DNA of 64,000 bases, taken from the NCBI RefSeq assembly GCF_013337045.2, contig NZ_CP118262.1, forward strand, positions 124,001 to 188,000, given 5' to 3'. Both the position numbers and the translations under genes were made by a program. This document shows positions 33,425 through 42,350 of this stretch, in pieces (the first letter of the stretch is position 1; the number at the start of each line of letters is the position of its first letter). This DNA comes from Agrobacterium vitis. GTDB lineage: Bacteria > Pseudomonadota > Alphaproteobacteria > Rhizobiales > Rhizobiaceae. The notes under the pieces are model-generated. The model was not told where the DNA came from, searched no databases, and was given only the letters and a program-made list of their open reading frames with translations.

Positions 33425-34219
33425 ATGCCAGAAGCCTCCAACAAACTCGCGGTTGTCACCGGTGCGTCGTCAGGAATCGGTCTCGAACTCGCCAAGATCG
33501 CGGCCGGGGAAGGTTATGACCTCATCATCGCCGCGGACGAAGACCAGATCGACGTGGCTGCCGATATCCTGCGTTCGATCGGCGTGACCGTTGACGCGAT
33601 GCGGGTCGATCTTTCCACCAAGGAGGGAGCAAGCGACTTTGCCCGGTTCGTCGCCGATAATGGCCAACCCGTCGATCTCTTGCTTGCCAACGCGGGACGG
33701 GGGCTCGGAAAGGGGTTCCTCGATCAGGATCTCGATGAAGCCCTACATGTCGTCAACACCAACGTGATCGGCACGGTATCGCTGATCCATACGATCGCAA
33801 ATCAGATGCGGGCTCGGGGCCATGGAAAGATCCTGATCACCGGATCGATCGCCGGGTTTATTCCCGGGACCTACCAGGCCGTCTACAACGGTACGAAGGC
33901 GTTTCTGAATTCGTTTTCCTTCGCCCTCCGTCACGAACTCAAGGACACTGGCGTCACGGTCACATGCCTCATGCCTGGTCCGACACAGACCAAGTTTTTC
34001 GAGCGCGCCGACATGCTGGATACAGAGGTCGGCCAAGCGGAGAAGGACGATCCGGCTGACGTCGCGAAGGCCGGGTTCAAAGCTCTTATGAACGACGAGG
34101 GTGACGTCGTAGCAGGCTGGAAGAACAAGCTCCAATCGGTGATGGCGAACGTGACACCAGCCAATATTCTTGCCGAGCAGCATGCCAAGATGGCAGCCCC
34201 TGGTACCGGTAAGGACTAA
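33425..34219 (+). CDS. SDR family oxidoreductase
   Basis: A 264-residue short-chain dehydrogenase. The cofactor motif is TGASSGIGLELA, with LLLANAGRG in place of the common NNAG, a catalytic Ser in TGSIAGF and Y-x3-K in YNGTKAF. The N-terminal AADEDQ after the second strand suggests NAD preference. GGAG precedes ATG 33425, 14 bases after the alcohol dehydrogenase. It ends the five-gene cluster and faces the ku genes across 50 bases. Confidence 0.92.
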   Translation: MPEASNKLAVVTGASSGIGLELAKIAAGEGYDLIIAADEDQIDVAADILRSIGVTVDAMRVDLSTKEGASDFARFVADNGQPVDLLLANAGRGLGKGFLDQDLDEALHVVNTNVIGTVSLIHTIANQMRARGHGKILITGSIAGFIPGTYQAVYNGTKAFLNSFSFALRHELKDTGVTVTCLMPGPTQTKFFERADMLDTEVGQAEKDDPADVAKAGFKALMNDEGDVVAGWKNKLQSVMANVTPANILAEQHAKMAAPGTGKD

Positions 34220-34269
34220 GTGACAAGCAGGCGGGTCCGCAGCTCACAGCGCTCTCAAGGTCGTGCCGA

Positions 34270-35091
34270 TCAACTTGCTTTGCGGGATTCGAGCTCCTTG
34301 GCCACAGACTTCTTTAGTGCGTCCATGATGTTGACGACATTGCTCTTCTCGTCACCATCGTCCTTTTTGGACTTAGAAGTCTTGGCCTTGCCGGGTTTCC
34401 TGGTTTTCTTCTTATCGGCAATGAGTTTCAGCAGGCTTTCCTGGATCGGATCAGATACCATCTCTGGTGACCAATCCTTCAGCCGTTTTTTGATAACTGT
34501 CTCAAGTGCTGAAACGCCCTTAGCATCCGACTTTTTATCTATGCCGGTAAAATACTCGCTCTCCGGCCGCACTTCATCTCCGAAGCGAAGGGTCCACACC
34601 ACGATGCCCTCGCCCCTCGGTTCGAGCACGACCGCTCGTTCGCGGCGCCCCAGCACGACACGAGAGATGCCAACGACGTCCTCCGCCTCCATGGCTTGGC
34701 GGATGACCGCGAAAGCTTCGTCGCCGATTTTGTCGTTTGTGGTGAGGTAGTACGGGGTTTCGAGATAGATCCACTCGATGCTGCCACGCGGCACGAATTT
34801 TTCGATGTCGATCGTACGGACGGTCTCAAGCTCAACGGATTCGAGATCCTCGTCGGTCAGAAGCACGTAATCATTCTCGCCGCGCTCGTAGCCCTTCGCT
34901 TCATGCTCATCCTTCACGGGCTTGCCGGTAACGCTATCCACGTACTGGGACACCACCCGGTTTCCGGTATCCTTATTGAGGGTATGGAAGCGTACTTTTT
35001 CAGATTCAGAAGTAGCGGGTGTCATTGCTACAGGGCAGGTGACAAGTGAGAGCTTGAGGTACCCTCTCCAATATGGGCGACGTGGTGCCAT
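34270..35091 (-). CDS. ku: Ku protein, second gene of tandem pair
   Basis: A 273-residue bacterial Ku that rings broken DNA ends for non-homologous end joining. Family features are YWRGYLKLSLVTCPVAM at the start, the bridge segment (FHTLNKDTGNRV), YYLTTNDKIGDEAFAVIR and the LQxxL-like LEPRGEGIVVWTLR. The C-terminus is Lys-rich (KKKTRKPGKAKTSKSKKD), a DNA- or LigD-binding tail. It lies 3 bases after the other ku gene and shares its promoter. The two copies differ clearly and could form a heterodimer. Confidence 0.93.
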   Translation of the reverse strand: MAPRRPYWRGYLKLSLVTCPVAMTPATSESEKVRFHTLNKDTGNRVVSQYVDSVTGKPVKDEHEAKGYERGENDYVLLTDEDLESVELETVRTIDIEKFVPRGSIEWIYLETPYYLTTNDKIGDEAFAVIRQAMEAEDVVGISRVVLGRRERAVVLEPRGEGIVVWTLRFGDEVRPESEYFTGIDKKSDAKGVSALETVIKKRLKDWSPEMVSDPIQESLLKLIADKKKTRKPGKAKTSKSKKDDGDEKSNVVNIMDALKKSVAKELESRKAS

Positions 35092-35094
35092 CGA

Positions 35095-35982
35095 TCAGCT
35101 CGCTTTCTTAGCCGCGGGTTTTGCCCGGCTCTTGGTAGACTTGGAAGCCGTCGCCTTCTTGCCTGAGTTGGCATTGGCAGCCTTCGGCTTACTTGCCGAC
35201 GGCTTATCCATGCCAGCACTGTCACGCAGCGCCTTAAGCAGGTCGTTCGGCTTGGAAACCTTGATGGGCTTGGGCTTCGGAAGGATCTTACCCTCCGCCT
35301 TCGCCTTCACGAGCGCAGCAAGCGCATCCTCGTAGCGATCGTCGAATTTCGCGGGGTCGAACTCGCCCTTCTTCGTGGTGATGATGTGCCTTGCCAGATC
35401 GAGCATCTCGGCTTCGACCTTGACCTTGGCTACGTCTTTGAAGACCTCCTCTGAGGACCGGACTTCGTAATCATAGTTGAGGGTCGTCGCGATGATACCC
35501 TTGCCATGCGCCCGGATCAGGACAGTTCGCATCCGCCGGAAGAGCACGGTTCGAGCAATTGCCGTGGAACTGGTATTGCTGAGGGCATCGCGGATCCTGG
35601 TGAAAGCGTCATGATCGCCTTCGTCGACCGGGACCAGATAGTAGGGCTTATCGAAATAGACGTCATCGATCTCCCCACAAGCGATGAAGGCTTCTGCCTC
35701 CAGCATCTTGTCGGAATCGGGAACGACCGCCGCGACCTCATCAGGGTCGATCATGATGTAGTCGCCGTTGCCAGTCTCGAAGCCCTTGACCTGTTGGTCG
35801 CGTTCCACGACCTCCTCGGTCTCACTGTCGATGAACTCGCGCTTCAGGCGGTTTCCGGTGCTCTCGTTGATCATGTGGAAGCTGATCCGCTCGGAAGTTG
35901 AGGCGGCCGTGTAGAGGCCTACGGCACAACTGACTTCACCAATCTTCAGGTGACCTTTCCATTGAGCGCGATGTGCTGCCAT
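35095..35982 (-). CDS. ku: Ku protein, first gene of tandem pair
   Basis: A 295-residue Ku protein starting MAAHRAQWKGHLKIGEVSC, with FHMINESTGNRLKREF, ETGNGDYIMIDPDE, YYLVPVDEGDHDAFTRIR and RAHGKGIIATTLNYD. The C-terminal tail is long and basic (SGKKATASKSTKSRAKPAAK). I chose ATG 35982 because GGAGGGAC precedes it; the upstream 69 residues of the longer frame cross the EcfG promoter. The tandem pair recalls the several ku genes of Sinorhizobium. A divergent small gene and ligD follow, forming an NHEJ locus. Confidence 0.93.
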   Translation of the reverse strand: MAAHRAQWKGHLKIGEVSCAVGLYTAASTSERISFHMINESTGNRLKREFIDSETEEVVERDQQVKGFETGNGDYIMIDPDEVAAVVPDSDKMLEAEAFIACGEIDDVYFDKPYYLVPVDEGDHDAFTRIRDALSNTSSTAIARTVLFRRMRTVLIRAHGKGIIATTLNYDYEVRSSEEVFKDVAKVKVEAEMLDLARHIITTKKGEFDPAKFDDRYEDALAALVKAKAEGKILPKPKPIKVSKPNDLLKALRDSAGMDKPSASKPKAANANSGKKATASKSTKSRAKPAAKKAS

Positions 35983-36011
35983 TTCCGTCCCTCCAAGTCC
36001 GTTCCGAAGGA

Positions 36012-36036
36012 AACTAAACGCCGCCTGCTTGGTTCC
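36012..36036 (-). promoter_or_regulatory. EcfG-type stress promoter (minus) for tandem ku
   Basis: GGAAC-N17-GTTT on the minus strand with a ~30-base leader to ATG 35982. It ties end joining to the general stress response. Confidence 0.78.
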
Positions 36037-36194
36037 GGCGCTTTCGTTGGAGTGATCATCGTTATTCAGGGCGAAGGGGCAATGTGGTGGTTTTAAACGC
36101 GATGTCCGAAATATGTGCGCCGAACAGAATGGTCGTGAAACCACTGGGGCGCCAGCAGCGTTCGAGGAGGTGATAGAGCAAAAGGACAAGTGAA

Positions 36195-36503
36195 ATGGCA
36201 GATAACAGCACTACGACAATACGGGCAACGTTCGAAACACGAGCGGCGGCTGACCTCGCCGTCGAACACCTCGTTCAGCAACACGGGATTTCCAGGCCCG
36301 ACATTTTCGTTCAGTCCGCGAGTGGCGAAAATACCGCCGGCTCCAGGTCGTCCGGTGGCGATGCCTCGCACGAAGGCGGCTCTCGCCAAGATGGGGCATT
36401 GGAAGGCGAGATTGAAGTCTCTGCGGATATCGCTGCCGATCAGGTAGCCTCCGTCCAACGAAGCTTCGGAGATGCCGGAGCGATCCGCGTTTCGGGCAAA
36501 TAG
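36195..36503 (+). CDS. Small hypothetical protein next to NHEJ genes
   Basis: A 102-residue soluble protein. The first half looks like a ferredoxin-like or ACT-like unit (TIRATFETRAAADLAVEHLV), the middle is a low-complexity Ser/Gly/Glu linker, and the end (DIAADQVASVQRSFGDAGAI) resembles the closing half of such a fold. This pattern is found in small stress proteins related to general-stress protein 17M. AAAAGGAC precedes the ATG. A terminator separates it from ligD. The function is unknown. Confidence 0.7.
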   Translation: MADNSTTTIRATFETRAAADLAVEHLVQQHGISRPDIFVQSASGENTAGSRSSGGDASHEGGSRQDGALEGEIEVSADIAADQVASVQRSFGDAGAIRVSGK

Positions 36504-36509
36504 CAGTTT

Positions 36510-36535
36510 ACGGGGCCGCTTGAGATCGACCCCGT
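36510..36535 (+). terminator. Terminator after the small hypothetical gene
   Basis: A 6-bp stem (ACGGGG ... CCCCGT) followed by TTCTCTT, 7 bases past the stop at 36503. The loop is long and can fold further. Confidence 0.5.
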
Positions 36536-36560
36536 TTCTCTTGCGTTAGGATTACAAGCC

Positions 36561-39224
36561 ATGGCCGACAATCTCTCGACGTACCGCGGCAAGCGCGATT
36601 TTAAAAAGACCGCCGAGCCAAGCGGAGAGGTGAAGATCAGTGCGTCCAACCGTCGCCGGTTCGTGATTCAGAAACACGACGCAACGCGTTTGCATTACGA
36701 TCTCCGGCTGGAGCTCGACGGGGTGTTTAAGTCTTGGGCGGTGACAAGAGGGCCGTCTCTCGATCCCGGCGACAAGCGGTTGGCGGTCGAAGTCGAGGAT
36801 CATCCACTCGATTACGGTGACTTTGAAGGCACTATCCCCAAAGGCCAGTATGGTGGCGGGACGGTCATGCTGTGGGATCGCGGCTACTGGGAACCAGAGG
36901 GCAACCGAACGCCGGAAGAGGCGCTCGCCAAGGGTGATTTCAAGTTCACGCTCGAGGGTGATCGCCTGCATGGCAGCTTTGTCCTCGTTCGAATGAAACA
37001 TGATCGCGATGGCGGCAAACGCATCAATTGGCTGCTGATCAAACATCATGACGACTATTCCGTCGAGGAGAACGGCGCAGCCGTGCTTGAGGAGAACGAT
37101 ACATCAGTGGCGTCCCGTCGGACGATGGAGGCTATCGCATCCGGCAAAGGAAAGAAGCCAAAACCGTTCATGCTGCAAGGTGGCGCGGTCAAAGCCGATG
37201 CTGTCTGGGATAGCAATCATGGTTTGGCCGCTGAAGAGCGCAAGGCCGGGTCAAAGACAGCCACTAAGTCAGCGAAGAAGTCAACGGGGGCGAAAACCGC
37301 GAAATCCTTAATGCCTGCCTTTATCGCCCCGCAGCTTTGCGAGACGCTCGCGCGTCCGCCATCTGCAGGTGGCTGGATCCATGAGATCAAATTCGATGGT
37401 TACCGTATTCAGATGCGGGTTGAAAACGGCGACGTCACCCTGAAGACCCGCAAGGGCCTGGACTGGACGGCAAAATGGTCCGCCATTGCTGCGTCGGCGT
37501 CTAAGCTTCCCGACTGCATCATCGATGGTGAGATCTGCGCACTCGATGAAAACGGCGCACCCGATTTTGCCGCCCTGCAGGCGGCGTTATCGGAAGGCAA
37601 GACGGACGATCTGGTCTTTTTCGCCTTTGATCTCTTAGTTGTCGGCGACGAGGATCTACGCGAATTGCCTCTCACCGAGCGAAAGGACAGGCTCGCTGCA
37701 TTCTTGTCCGACGCTGGCGACGATCCCAGGCTCCGCTTCGTTGAGCATTTCGAGACGGGCGGCGATGCGGTGCTGAAGTCTGCTTGCCGCCTGTCTCTGG
37801 AAGGCATCGTCTCGAAACAGGCTGATGCACCCTATCGGTCCGGGCGCAACGAGACCTGGGCTAAATCGAAATGCCGTGCTGGTCATGAAGTGGTCATCGG
37901 CGCCTATGCCACGACGAACGGTAAATTTCGCTCGCTGCTGGTCGGGGTCAATCGCGGCAACCATTTCGTCTATGTTGGCCGCGTCGGTACCGGATATGGC
38001 GCAAAAGTCGTCAAGACGCTTCTTCCGAAGCTAAAGGAGATGGAGACGTCAAAGTCACCGTTCACAGGCATCGGTGCGCCGAAGAAATCTTCCGACATCG
38101 TCTGGCTCAAACCCGAACTCGTCGCCGAGATCGAGTTTGCTGGCTGGACGGGTGATGGCCAGATTCGGCAGGCTGCATTCAAGGGCCTTCGAGAGGACAA
38201 GCCGGCTGAGGAGGTGGAGGCCGAGACGCCAGCGTCCCCGGTGGAAAACGAAGTGCCCGATCCAGAAACCGACAAGCCGCCTCCCAAGCGTTTCCGCAAG
38301 GGCGCGAAGGCCGAAGTCATGGGCGTGATGATCTCCAGTCCGGAAAAGCCACTCTGGCCGGATGCCGGTGATGGCGAACCGGTTACCAAGGTCGATCTTG
38401 CGCGCTATCATGAAGCGGTTGGGCCTTGGCTGATCGATCATATCAAGGGGCGGCCGTGCTCGATCATTCGCACGCCTGATGGTATTGGCGGCGAGCAGTT
38501 CTTCCAGCGCCATGCCATGCCCGGGACGTCCAACTTGCTTGAGCTCGTCACCGTCTTCGGCGACAAGAAGCCCTATCTACAAATTGATCGGGTCGAGGGA
38601 CTGGCTGCGATTGCTCAAATCGGCGGAGTCGAGCTTCATCCCTGGAACTGCGAGCCCAACCAGCCGGAAGTGCCGGGCCGGTTGGTCTTCGACCTAGATC
38701 CAGGTCCAGATGTTGAATTCTCGACCGTCGTCGGGGCCGCACGAGAAATCCGTGACCGCCTCGAAGACCTGGGGCTTGTCAGCTTCTGCAAGACGACCGG
38801 CGGAAAGGGCCTGCATGTCGTCACGCCCTTGGCTGTGCCGAAGGGCAAGAAACTAAGCTGGGATGAGGCGAAAGGCTTCGCCCACGATGTTTGCCAGGAT
38901 ATGGCGCGCGAGGATCCGGAGCTCTACCTGATCAAGATGGCAAAGAACCAACGCGGGGGGCGCATCTTCCTCGACTACTTGCGCAACGACCGGATGGCGA
39001 CGGCGGTTGCGCCATTGTCACCCCGCGCACGTCCCGGAGCAACCGTATCGATGCCGCTCAATTGGAGCCAGGTGAAAGCTGATCTGGATCCCAAACGGTT
39101 CACGATCCGCACTGTGCCCGAGCTGTTGAAGAAGAGCACGGCATGGCAAGATTACTGTGACGGGCAAAGACCCTTGGAACAGGCCATCAAGCGGCTGGCA
39201 AAATCGCGAAAGGCGGCTGCATGA
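36561..39224 (+). CDS. ligD: Multi-domain ATP-dependent DNA ligase LigD
   Basis: An 887-residue NHEJ enzyme. Domain order is 3'-phosphoesterase (about 30-190; [40 protein letters not shown]), ligase (about 250-560; adenylated Lys277 in [26 protein letters not shown]), and primase-polymerase (about 595-885; [14 protein letters not shown] with the metal-binding Asp pair, [23 protein letters not shown]). This is the common rhizobial order. It works with the two Ku proteins to process and seal double-strand breaks. Downstream is a HARP-like gene. Confidence 0.96.
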   Translation: MADNLSTYRGKRDFKKTAEPSGEVKISASNRRRFVIQKHDATRLHYDLRLELDGVFKSWAVTRGPSLDPGDKRLAVEVEDHPLDYGDFEGTIPKGQYGGGTVMLWDRGYWEPEGNRTPEEALAKGDFKFTLEGDRLHGSFVLVRMKHDRDGGKRINWLLIKHHDDYSVEENGAAVLEENDTSVASRRTMEAIASGKGKKPKPFMLQGGAVKADAVWDSNHGLAAEERKAGSKTATKSAKKSTGAKTAKSLMPAFIAPQLCETLARPPSAGGWIHEIKFDGYRIQMRVENGDVTLKTRKGLDWTAKWSAIAASASKLPDCIIDGEICALDENGAPDFAALQAALSEGKTDDLVFFAFDLLVVGDEDLRELPLTERKDRLAAFLSDAGDDPRLRFVEHFETGGDAVLKSACRLSLEGIVSKQADAPYRSGRNETWAKSKCRAGHEVVIGAYATTNGKFRSLLVGVNRGNHFVYVGRVGTGYGAKVVKTLLPKLKEMETSKSPFTGIGAPKKSSDIVWLKPELVAEIEFAGWTGDGQIRQAAFKGLREDKPAEEVEAETPASPVENEVPDPETDKPPPKRFRKGAKAEVMGVMISSPEKPLWPDAGDGEPVTKVDLARYHEAVGPWLIDHIKGRPCSIIRTPDGIGGEQFFQRHAMPGTSNLLELVTVFGDKKPYLQIDRVEGLAAIAQIGGVELHPWNCEPNQPEVPGRLVFDLDPGPDVEFSTVVGAAREIRDRLEDLGLVSFCKTTGGKGLHVVTPLAVPKGKKLSWDEAKGFAHDVCQDMAREDPELYLIKMAKNQRGGRIFLDYLRNDRMATAVAPLSPRARPGATVSMPLNWSQVKADLDPKRFTIRTVPELLKKSTAWQDYCDGQRPLEQAIKRLAKSRKAAA

Positions 39225-39255
39225 GGATGCGCCACAGGCAATTGAGCGATGGATA

Positions 39256-39960
39256 GTGAAACCGAACCACCCGTCGGAGCGACAACGGACCTTCGAAAAG
39301 GGCAGGGATGCGTTCGCCTTTGAACCGATCGAAAGCCGCTATCTCGAAGCTGCCCCATCCGGTTTGCAAATCCGGACGCCCTATTCGCGCACGGTCGTCA
39401 ACAAAATTCGGGAAATTGCATTGGCGCGCTGGGATGCGGATCGCCGCCTTTCGGCTGTCCCTTACCGGTCACTGGAGGCCTTACGCCGGCGATGGCCTGC
39501 GATCGAGGCGGCTGCCACGCGGAGCGAGCCCGATGTGCGAAAGGCGCGGCGTGAGGCGCTGAAAGGCACCGAGGAGGAGGAAGGCGCCAAGGCGAGAACG
39601 AGTGAGCGGCGCCGAAAACGCTATCCCGTGCCGGTTCATGACGTGCCCCCATTCGATCGTGCGATCGGTACGCATGCAGGCGTCGTTATCTTCACCGATA
39701 CACATGGCGAGCTGGCAGACCCAGACATTGTGACCGCGTTCTATTTTCAGCCGCCCCCGGTCGAGGAATATGTATGGGCGGCCTTGCGGGCAGGGTCCCT
39801 TGAGGAATTGGTCACGATCTGGCCAGCCCGAACGCCGCCGGGCGAGCGGGAAGTGGCTCGCGGCTGGTGGTTGCCGGATCTGGACGAGCTGGGGGTTGCA
39901 CGGCAGAAGGCTAGGCCGAAACGGCGCGCGGCGCAACGACGGCAGGAAGATCAGGTTTGA
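39256..39960 (+). CDS. HARP-like conserved hypothetical protein downstream of ligD
   Basis: A protein of about 234 residues from GTG 39256; the frame is open back into ligD (from 39157), so the exact start is unsure. The first half carries IRTPYSRTVVNKIREI, then ARWDADRRLSAVPYRSLEAL, which resembles the HARP fold of SMARCAL1-type DNA remodellers. A charged Arg/Lys/Glu linker follows, then a compact C-terminal part (THAGVVIFTDTHGELAD, VWAALRAGSLEELVTIWP, ARGWWLPDLDELGVA). Proteins like this are known near rhizobial ligD genes as uncharacterised. A DNA-binding role in end joining is inferred from fold and context. Confidence 0.7.
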   Translation: MKPNHPSERQRTFEKGRDAFAFEPIESRYLEAAPSGLQIRTPYSRTVVNKIREIALARWDADRRLSAVPYRSLEALRRRWPAIEAAATRSEPDVRKARREALKGTEEEEGAKARTSERRRKRYPVPVHDVPPFDRAIGTHAGVVIFTDTHGELADPDIVTAFYFQPPPVEEYVWAALRAGSLEELVTIWPARTPPGEREVARGWWLPDLDELGVARQKARPKRRAAQRRQEDQV

Positions 39961-39989
39961 CCAGCAACATTGTCGAGCGGGAACAGGCG

Positions 39990-40592
39990 ATGAATCAAAT
40001 GGAAAGGTTTCAAAAGCTCCCGCCGGTGGATCCGCACGAGATGATCGGACTCTGGACGGGCCGGGGTATCCCGTCCGGCCACCCTCTCGATGGCGTGCTC
40101 GAAAACCTCGGCTGGTTTGGTAAACGGTTCTCGGCTCAGATGCGTGCCGATGCGCTGTTGTTCCGCGGAGGGGAGAAACGCCTCGTCGCTATCGATCCGG
40201 CCTGGATTCCGCTCCGTCTTGCACTCCGTTTCCACAAGCTCGGAAGGACCCGAGCCGCACGCAACCTGTTTTCCTATTTGCTGCGCCGTCTGAGAGCCAA
40301 AGGTCCTGTAGCGTCATTGAAAGCCGTGCCGTTCCAGGGGGTGACAAGTGCTGCGATGGTCTACGACACGCAGCCTATCGTCGATCATTTCCGTAAGATT
40401 GACGATAATCGCGTCATGGGAGCCATGGTGATCGAAGGCAGTGACCGCGTCTATTTCTTCGAGCTCGATCGCGTTGATTGCGCTTATTGCGTTGGGCTAC
40501 CAAATTACCGATTTCCGACGCGAGCAGATCGTGCCGCTCAGCGAACGCGACAAAAACGGCGCGCGCCGTCTGCGCCTCGATTTCTCCGTTGA
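39990..40592 (+). CDS. GXWXG/DUF4334-domain protein with aberrant C-terminus
   Basis: About 200 residues. The GXWXG domain is seen as EMIGLWTGRGIPSGHPLDGVL, followed by DUF4334-like FQGVTSAAMVYDTQPIVDHFRKIDDNRVMGAMV. Members are small lipocalin-like binding proteins. Normally the protein stops soon after the segment equivalent to YFFELDR; here the frame runs on ~45 residues into the 3' end of the opposing DUF982 gene. The start is 39990 (ATG) or a TTG at 39957 overlapping the previous stop. The tail suggests loss of the original stop. Confidence 0.75.
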   Translation: MNQMERFQKLPPVDPHEMIGLWTGRGIPSGHPLDGVLENLGWFGKRFSAQMRADALLFRGGEKRLVAIDPAWIPLRLALRFHKLGRTRAARNLFSYLLRRLRAKGPVASLKAVPFQGVTSAAMVYDTQPIVDHFRKIDDNRVMGAMVIEGSDRVYFFELDRVDCAYCVGLPNYRFPTRADRAAQRTRQKRRAPSAPRFLR

Positions 40593-40752
40593 TCGCGGCC
40601 TTGCACGCCTTGAGCGCAAGCTCGCGCGAAGGATCTGCGGCGTTTCGCCAATCCATCAGTATCTGGTAGGCTTGCATGACCGATTTCACCTTGGTCGGGA
40701 TACCGAGACCCAAGAGGATCATGACGGGCTTCTCGAACGTATCGGGTTTCAT
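40414..40752 (-). CDS. DUF982 protein
   Basis: A 112-residue member of the Rhizobiales DUF982 family: AYQILMDWRNAADPSRELALKACKAAINGEIEAQTARAVFV is the core region (about residues 28-70). The last ~30 residues are highly basic (QRNKRNQRDRARRNRRG) and are read from the strand opposite the GXWXG gene; a typical DUF982 protein ends earlier. The two genes overlap tail to tail by 179 bases. DUF982 proteins have no known function but are frequent in rhizobial stress clusters. Confidence 0.82.
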   Translation of the reverse strand: MKPDTFEKPVMILLGLGIPTKVKSVMQAYQILMDWRNAADPSRELALKACKAAINGEIEAQTARAVFVAFAERHDLLASEIGNLVAQRNKRNQRDRARRNRRGHCLRSPWLP

Positions 40753-40792
40753 GGGCTGCTCCTTTCCGTCTCCCCGATCATATGTTTGGATG

Positions 40793-40823
40793 AAGCGGGG
40801 AGCGCTGGAAACGCTCCCCGCTT
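40793..40823 (-). terminator. Strong hairpin after the hsp20 operon
   Basis: A perfect 12-bp inverted repeat (AAGCGGGGAGCG ... CGCTCCCCGCTT) with a 7-base loop lies 5 bases beyond the minus-strand stop at 40828. Confidence 0.75.
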
Positions 40824-40827
40824 ATGA

Positions 40828-40968
40828 TCATGACTTGGCAGCCAGGGCCGGCTGTGAATGCAATCTGTCGAAAGCTCGCGCGATTAGGCTACCTTTAGCA
40901 CCCTTTGGTTTCCGGCCGCGGCGCTTCCTGATTTCCACGACGAAGTTTTTCGCTTGACGCTTTTTCAT
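40828..40968 (-). CDS. Small basic protein downstream of hsp20
   Basis: A 46-residue protein starting MKKRQAKNFVVEIRKRRGRK. It is rich in Lys/Arg with a short helical end (SLIARAFDRLHSQPALA). It starts 10 bases after the hsp20 stop, and a strong terminator follows, so it is likely co-transcribed. An FVVEI[KR] start with a basic middle occurs in small uncharacterised rhizobial proteins. RNA or DNA binding is plausible but unproven. Confidence 0.6.
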   Translation of the reverse strand: MKKRQAKNFVVEIRKRRGRKPKGAKGSLIARAFDRLHSQPALAAKS

Positions 40969-40978
40969 CGTGCATGCC

Positions 40979-41449
40979 TTACGCGACCACACGTTCTGCT
41001 TCGATCTGTAGCGGGGCGGCCTGTTCGCCACCCGTGCCGATCGCGATCTTGCGCGGCTTCATGGCTTCCGGGATTTCGCGTTTCAATGCGATGGTCAGGA
41101 GACCGTTGACCAGGGAGGCATCTTCGACCTTCACATGGTCGGCCAGTTCGAAGCGGCGCTCGAACGAACGTCCGGCAATACCGCGATGGAGATATTCGCC
41201 ATCCTTGGCGTCGACCTTCTGGCCTTTGATCACCAGCACGTTGCGTTCCTGGATGATGTCCAGGTCGGAATCGCCAAAGCCTGCAACCGCCATTTCTATG
41301 CGGTAGTCGTCGTCGCCGGTCTTGACAATGTCGTAAGGCGGCCAAGTGTCGATTGCCTGCAGGCGCTGCGTGTTGTTCAGTAGATTGAAAACGCGGTCGA
41401 AGCCGACGCTGGAGCGATAGAGCGGTGCAAAATCAAGATCGTTTCTCAT
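40979..41449 (-). CDS. Small heat-shock protein Hsp20 (IbpA family)
   Basis: A 156-residue alpha-crystallin-type chaperone. The N-terminal arm has LYRSSVGFDRVFNLLN and the core carries WPPYDIVKTGDDDYRIEMAVAGF, LVIKGQK, LHRGIAGRSFERRFELADHV and NGLLTIALKREIPEAMKP. It holds unfolding proteins under heat or desiccation. ATG 41449 has CGGAG six bases upstream. A CTTGAAA motif ~110 bases upstream may be an RpoH -35 box. The leader between them is GC-rich and can fold, so an RNA thermometer is possible but the ROSE consensus was not found. Confidence 0.93.
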   Translation of the reverse strand: MRNDLDFAPLYRSSVGFDRVFNLLNNTQRLQAIDTWPPYDIVKTGDDDYRIEMAVAGFGDSDLDIIQERNVLVIKGQKVDAKDGEYLHRGIAGRSFERRFELADHVKVEDASLVNGLLTIALKREIPEAMKPRKIAIGTGGEQAAPLQIEAERVVA

Positions 41450-41558
41450 AACCAACTCCGTAAAGCGACATGGAAAGAAGACGGGGAAACTCGCGTCTCC
41501 GGTTCTGGCAGCCCCGGTCGGCGGCTGACGAAAATGATCTAATTTTAGCGAAAAATGG

Positions 41559-41565
41559 TTTCAAG
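41559..41565 (-). promoter_or_regulatory. Possible RpoH -35 element upstream of hsp20
   Basis: CTTGAAA on the minus strand matches the heat-shock sigma -35 box. The region 13-22 bases further (AAATTAGATC) is a poor match to the -10 box. It lies 110 bases before ATG 41449. Confidence 0.3.
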
Positions 41566-41710
41566 ATTTCCGCCGAATTTTTTTCGAGGTCCTTTCGCGG
41601 CGCCCGGAGGTCAGCCATAAACCGAGGCGGGAGCGGTTGGATGCTCGTAATTTTGAGAAGGATCGATCCATTAAGTCCAATGACGACAAATCCACCTTGA
41701 CGTCCCAAGG

Positions 41711-42225
41711 TTAGTGCGGCACGGACGCCTGAGCCCGGCCCTGCTTGCTGATGATTTGCGCCAACGTGACGGGCCTTAGCCTTTGCGCATCGACCCCGAC
41801 ATCGAACTGGCGTGGAAGCGGCTTGAGCTTGCCGTGCGAATGGCCATGCAAATTGATGGATTCTTACCCATCTTATTCCACGTTCGAAACGCGTAATGGC
41901 AGAGAACGAGATGCAAGCCGTCAACTTCGAGCTCGCGATAATGGTGAACCGATATCCAGTGGCTGGCTGACGTCGTGGTCTCCGGATCGTTATTCCCGAC
42001 GATCAGATGTTTACGACCATGGAGCCTGCCCAAAAGCTCGTCGCAGTCGCCGCCCTTGACTGACATGAAGTCGCCGAGGTGCCAGACATCGTCGTCGTCA
42101 CCGACCACGGCATTCCAGGTTTCGATGAGAGCGGCATCGTGCTCCGCCATATTAGGGAACGGACGTCGGTCGATCCTCAGGACCCTGGGATCGGCGAAAT
42201 GGGTGTCACTCGTGAAGAAGATCAT
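41711..42225 (-). pseudogene. Calcineurin-like metallophosphoesterase, frameshifted
   Basis: The first frame (42225 down to about 41860) has the metal motifs SDTHF, WHLGDF, VGNNDPE and CHYAFRTWNKMGKN. It then changes into an unrelated tail. The correct end is in another frame: LHGHSHGKLKPLPRQFDVGV, which holds the last metal motif GHSH, running to a stop at 41711. One base is missing near 41860. An intact protein would be ~170 residues and hydrolyse a phosphate ester. It is a recent break or sequencing error. Confidence 0.8.
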
Positions 42226-42293
42226 GCGGCCAAAATAGGTTCAGCTAGTCATGATGCAAGGCGACAGAAATTTTGCATGCTGCACCCGTTCGG

Positions 42294-42318
42294 GGAACAA
42301 CGTGTGCCTGCTGACGTT
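42294..42318 (+). promoter_or_regulatory. EcfG-type stress promoter for ferritin-like gene
   Basis: GGAAC-N17-GTTT with C before GTT (perfect CGTT) on the plus strand, 32 bases before ATG 42351. Confidence 0.8.
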
Positions 42319-42350
42319 TTCGAGGTCCCGCAACAATTGGAGTAGTCGAA

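Noticed and set aside
41449..41560. ROSE-type RNA thermometer in the hsp20 leader
   Set aside because: The leader can fold, but the conserved anti-Shine-Dalgarno sequence opposite the ribosome site was not recognised.
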